Virus record (IMG/VR): IMGVR_UViG_3300010397_000064
Location: 1-39,265 of that record
Length of the DNA stretch: 39,265 bases
From: a virus
Direction: 5' to 3' (one strand)
The notes under the pieces were generated by a model that searched no databases, was not told the DNA's origin, and saw nothing but the letters and a program-made list of their open reading frames with translations. Positions 37,399-39,265 of the stretch are shown one piece after another (position 1 is the stretch's first letter; the number at the start of each line of letters is the position of its first letter). Both the position numbers and the translations under genes were made by a program.

Positions 37399-37893
37399 AT
37401 GAAAGAACTCGAAAAGCTGAAAAAGTTAAGCGCCTGTTCAGGTGCTTTAGAGTACGTGGAAACCAAGAAAACGTTTACTGAGGCTTGGAAAGATTGTGAG
37501 CGTGGCAATTGGATGCTCTGGTTGATCGGAAAGACCGTTGGAAAACCTGGCGATAAGTCTAGGCGTAAATTGGTATTGGCGGCTTGTGACTGTGCCGAGC
37601 TGTCTTTGAAATATGTCAAAAAAGGCGAGACCAGGCCAGCGGAAGCTATTAAGGTTGCTAGGGCTTGGGCCAATGGCGAAAAGGTAACGTTGGATGAGGT
37701 TAAAGCCGCCGCCGACGACGCCTACTTCGCCGCCTACCACGCCGCCGCCGACGCCGCCTACGCCGCCTACGCCGCCGACGCCGACGACGCCGCCGACGCC
37801 GCCGACGCCGCCGACGACGCCGCCAGATATAAGGTATTAAAACAATGCGCTGAAATTGTTCGGAAGTATTATCCGAAACCGCCTAAATTTTAA
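37399..37893 (+). CDS. Imm-5-like putative immunity family protein, 164 aa
   Basis: The first 100 residues match the layout I know for the Imm-5-like family: EAWKDCERGNWMLWLIGK, KLVLAACDCAELSLKYV, RPAEAIKVARAWANGE and VTLDEVKAAADDAY. An Ala/Asp/Tyr tract of about 45 residues (110-146) then leads into KVLKQCAEIVRKYYPKPP. The tract is encoded by GCC-GAC-GCC-GCC repeats. Family members occur in phages and bacteria. The immunity name is historical and the role in a phage is unknown. Confidence 0.72.
   Translation: MKELEKLKKLSACSGALEYVETKKTFTEAWKDCERGNWMLWLIGKTVGKPGDKSRRKLVLAACDCAELSLKYVKKGETRPAEAIKVARAWANGEKVTLDEVKAAADDAYFAAYHAAADAAYAAYAADADDAADAADAADDAARYKVLKQCAEIVRKYYPKPPKF
37710..37826 (+). 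repeat. GCC/GAC/TAC codon repeat in the Imm-5-like gene
   Basis: Near-pure GCCGCC, GACGCC and TACGCC units differ sharply from the surrounding AT-balanced coding sequence, so the repeat has probably expanded by slippage or recombination. Confidence 0.75.
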
Positions 37894-37895
37894 CC

Positions 37896-37907
37896 GCCCC
37901 AAGGGGC
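37896..37907 (+). other. Short GC hairpin between genes
   Basis: GCCCC-AA-GGGGC lies 3 bases after a stop codon and just before the GAAAGGAG site of the next gene. No T-run follows, so it is not a normal intrinsic terminator; it may shape translation start. Confidence 0.35.
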
Positions 37908-37922
37908 CAACGAAAGGAGCGT

Positions 37923-38228
37923 ATGGATAACTACCTAGATAATGTCCGCCGTCTGTTGCGAGCTGGCTGGCAAACAAACGGTGATCGATGGATTAAAGAT
38001 GGATTTAGTTTAAGTTTATCTGAAGCCGTTTCGCACCAGGACGCACTAGACTGGGAGAATAGATACCACCGCGAGGAAGAGGGGTTAAAAAAGCACCAGG
38101 TTCTATTCTGCGTGGCCAAAACCGGAGTCGTTATCCATGTATGGGCCCGCGACGAATATCACGCAAGGGCGATAGTAAAGAATGCACATCCAAGGGCCGT
38201 GGTGAAGGAGGTTTTATGTTGCGATTGA
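37923..38228 (+). CDS. Hypothetical protein, 101 aa
   Basis: MDNYLDNVRRLLRAGWQTN... begins after GAAAGGAG. A helical N-terminal half (LSEAVSHQDALDWENRYHR) and a beta-like second half (HQVLFCVAKTGVVIHVWARDEYHARAI). No family recognised. Confidence 0.65.
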   Translation: MDNYLDNVRRLLRAGWQTNGDRWIKDGFSLSLSEAVSHQDALDWENRYHREEEGLKKHQVLFCVAKTGVVIHVWARDEYHARAIVKNAHPRAVVKEVLCCD

Positions 38229-38320
38229 TTTGCTGGCTGTTAGGCCACCGCCTCACCTGGAAACGATGGGCATTCGTGCAATGTGAAAGATGTGGGGGAA
38301 GTGTGGAGGTGATTAAGTGA
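38216..38320 (+). CDS. 34-aa protein with CxxC pair
   Basis: ATG 38216 follows AGGAGG. MLRLICWLLGHRLTWKRWAF is followed by QCERCGGSVEVIK. A short hydrophobic start and one Cys pair; similar LLGH...C-x2-C micropeptides are common in phages. The stop overlaps the GTG of the next gene. Confidence 0.55.
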   Translation: MLRLICWLLGHRLTWKRWAFVQCERCGGSVEVIK

Positions 38321-38484
38321 AACGATGGATAACTCGGTTGGTTATATTACACGGTCTATTAAGTGGCCCCTGCGCTTCAGAGGCTCTTAAGGATCCAGAG
38401 ACTTTGGCTGGAGCGGTTGAAGATATTTGTAAATTAATGGTTGACAAGGTTGCGGTGAAGGTTTATAAGAAAGAAAAGGAGTAA
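38317..38484 (+). CDS. Hypothetical protein, 55 aa, GTG start
   Basis: GTG 38317 with GGAGGTGATT directly upstream. MKRWITRLVILHGLLSGPCA is followed by SEALKDPETLAGAVEDIC, then a charged end. A helical protein with a hydrophobic start. No family recognised. Confidence 0.6.
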   Translation: MKRWITRLVILHGLLSGPCASEALKDPETLAGAVEDICKLMVDKVAVKVYKKEKE

Positions 38485-38487
38485 TTA

Positions 38488-38634
38488 ATGTTCCGTAAAG
38501 TTCCTGGCGTTGCGAAGAAAGATGGTTTCGTTTCGTTCTGGCTCACTAAAGACCAAATTAATAAGTTGAATAAGATGGTTCCGAAGGGATCGGATAGAAG
38601 TGAATATATTCGCTCGAAATTGGGTTTAAAGTAA
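38488..38634 (+). CDS. Ribbon-helix-helix DNA-binding protein, 48 aa
   Basis: ATG 38488 after AAAGGAG. The core VSFWLTKDQINKLNKMVP is followed by KGSDRSEYIRSKLGLK, a classic RHH (Arc/CopG-like) pattern: a beta strand, then two helices with a conserved RSEYIR in the second. It would bind palindromic DNA as a dimer and is the only visible transcription-factor-like gene in the phage. Targets may be the palindromes at 36257 and 36372. TAATG overlap to the next gene. Confidence 0.75.
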   Translation: MFRKVPGVAKKDGFVSFWLTKDQINKLNKMVPKGSDRSEYIRSKLGLK

Positions 38635-39143
38635 TGGGTTGTTTCGCTGTTGGTACAGAGGTTATGTGTATTGCCGGTTGTGCGCAAGGGTATTCTGGAA
38701 AGGTGATAGAAGATTTCGGTGGATTGATTGACCCGGAAAGCGGGGCCTGTTTTGAAGATCTAACGGGTGAGAGGCATTGGGCGAGTCGTGAAAATTTAAA
38801 GGAGGTTAGGATTATGAGTGAGCCTAAAACGCTGATGGTTAATGACGTTAAATACGTGCGCGAGGATTCGATGAATTTGAATCTGAGTAAGGACATCCGA
38901 ATCTGTATTTTGCAACGCGGTTGGGTGGCCGTTGGTCGATTCATCCAGAAAGATTCGGATTGCGTTTTGGAAACGGCCTCGGTTATTCGTCGGTGGGGAA
39001 CATCGAATGGATTGGGGGAGTTAATTTCGGGTCCGTTGCCAGACACAACGCTAGATAAGTGCGGAACGCTTCGTTTTCACGAATTGGCTATTGTTGCTAC
39101 TCTGGATTGCGAGGCTGGAAAATGGGAAAAACACCTGAAGTGA
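38634..39143 (+). CDS. Two-part hypothetical protein, 169 aa, with internal start
   Basis: The frame from ATG 38634 has an N-terminal SH3-like piece (about 1-58) and a second part from Met 61 (MSEPKTLMVNDVKYV). The latter has its own strong AAAGGAGG site (38798-38805) at the right distance from ATG 38814. The second part (ILQRGWVAVGRF, IRRWGTSNGLGEL, CGTLRFHELAIVATLDC) resembles a small family I have seen next to Gly-Tyr-repeat genes. Both the long form and the 109-residue short form may be made. Confidence 0.68.
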   Translation: MGCFAVGTEVMCIAGCAQGYSGKVIEDFGGLIDPESGACFEDLTGERHWASRENLKEVRIMSEPKTLMVNDVKYVREDSMNLNLSKDIRICILQRGWVAVGRFIQKDSDCVLETASVIRRWGTSNGLGELISGPLPDTTLDKCGTLRFHELAIVATLDCEAGKWEKHLK

Positions 39144-39265
39144 TGTCTAGCCTGGGAGACGAGGCTCAGGCTTCGTTGTCCGGGTACGGGTACGGGTACG
39201 GGGACGGGTACGGGGACGGGTACGGGGACGGGTACGGGTACGGGTACGGGGACGGGGACGGGGAC
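39143..39265 (+). CDS. Gly-Tyr/Gly-Asp repeat protein, 5' part
   Basis: ATG 39143 overlaps the upstream stop as TGATG. MSSLGDEAQASLS leads into GYGYGYGDGYGDG... until the window ends at base 39265. It continues at base 1 and stops at 112. The N-terminus is ordinary; the rest is the hexamer repeat. No function known. Confidence 0.7.
   Translation, partial: MSSLGDEAQASLSGYGYGYGDGYGDGYGDGYGYGYGDGDGD
39182..39265 (+). repeat. GGGTAC/GGGGAC hexamer tandem repeat, right contig end
   Basis: Fourteen perfect hexamers to the last base, matching the array at 1-109 in orientation and frame. The terminal 13 bases (39253-39265) equal bases 1-13. Confidence 0.9.

Overview
The window looks like one complete, circularly closing genome of a short-tailed (podovirus-like) double-stranded DNA phage. 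Both ends lie inside the same low-complexity gene: the first and last 13 bases match, and joining them there keeps that gene in frame. The lysis genes (a signal-peptide transglycosylase, a DUF5675 protein, a holin-like protein and a membrane/periplasm protein) and the strong Shine-Dalgarno sites fit a Gram-negative host. The host itself cannot be named from the sequence. I see no integrase, no DNA polymerase and no RNA polymerase, so the phage probably uses host polymerases and is most simply read as lytic. One tRNA 3'-end-like sequence hints at past or present integration.

Layout. (1) About 37.1-39.27 kb and then 0-11.9 kb, plus strand: one long early/middle operon running through the contig junction. 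It starts with small accessory genes (an Imm-5-like Ala-rich protein, a ribbon-helix-helix protein, a Gly-Tyr/Asp repeat protein). Many tightly overlapping small genes follow, including a Dam-type methyltransferase, a MazG-like pyrophosphohydrolase and several zinc-ribbon proteins. Then come a structured RNA/terminator with two AT-rich genes, and a replication/recombination block: DEDD exonuclease, P-loop ATPase, probable ssDNA-binding protein, YqaJ exonuclease, SF2 helicase, VRR-NUC nuclease and TOPRIM primase-helicase. (2) 35.95 down to 11.77 kb, minus strand: the late operon. It runs from small leader genes through terminase, portal, scaffold, capsid, adaptor and neck/tail proteins, internal virion proteins and tail fiber to lysis. 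(3) 35.95-37.10 kb: a noncoding AT-rich region between the divergent operons, with iteron-like repeats, palindromes and promoter-like sites. It is the best candidate for origin and control region.

How it works together. The divergent control region would drive early genes rightward and late genes leftward. The two operons meet at 11.77-11.90 kb, where the last genes overlap tail to tail. Replication would use the TOPRIM primase-helicase and SF2 helicase with host polymerase, and recombination would use YqaJ, the P-loop ATPase and the ssDNA-binding protein. Packaging uses a large terminase encoded as two separate polypeptides, ATPase and nuclease, with a GroES-like cochaperonin gene between them.

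Most unusual points: the split terminase with an embedded cochaperonin fused to a zinc ribbon; a compact RNA at 4993-5105 with a 7-bp loop-bulge tertiary pairing; a terminator-like hairpin inside a leader ORF at the head of the late operon; a ribosome-binding site bridged by a hairpin before the transglycosylase; a roughly 95-residue domain present in three different virion genes; Fur-box-like palindromes and iterons in the control region; and a GGGTAC/GGGGAC hexamer-repeat gene spanning the contig junction.
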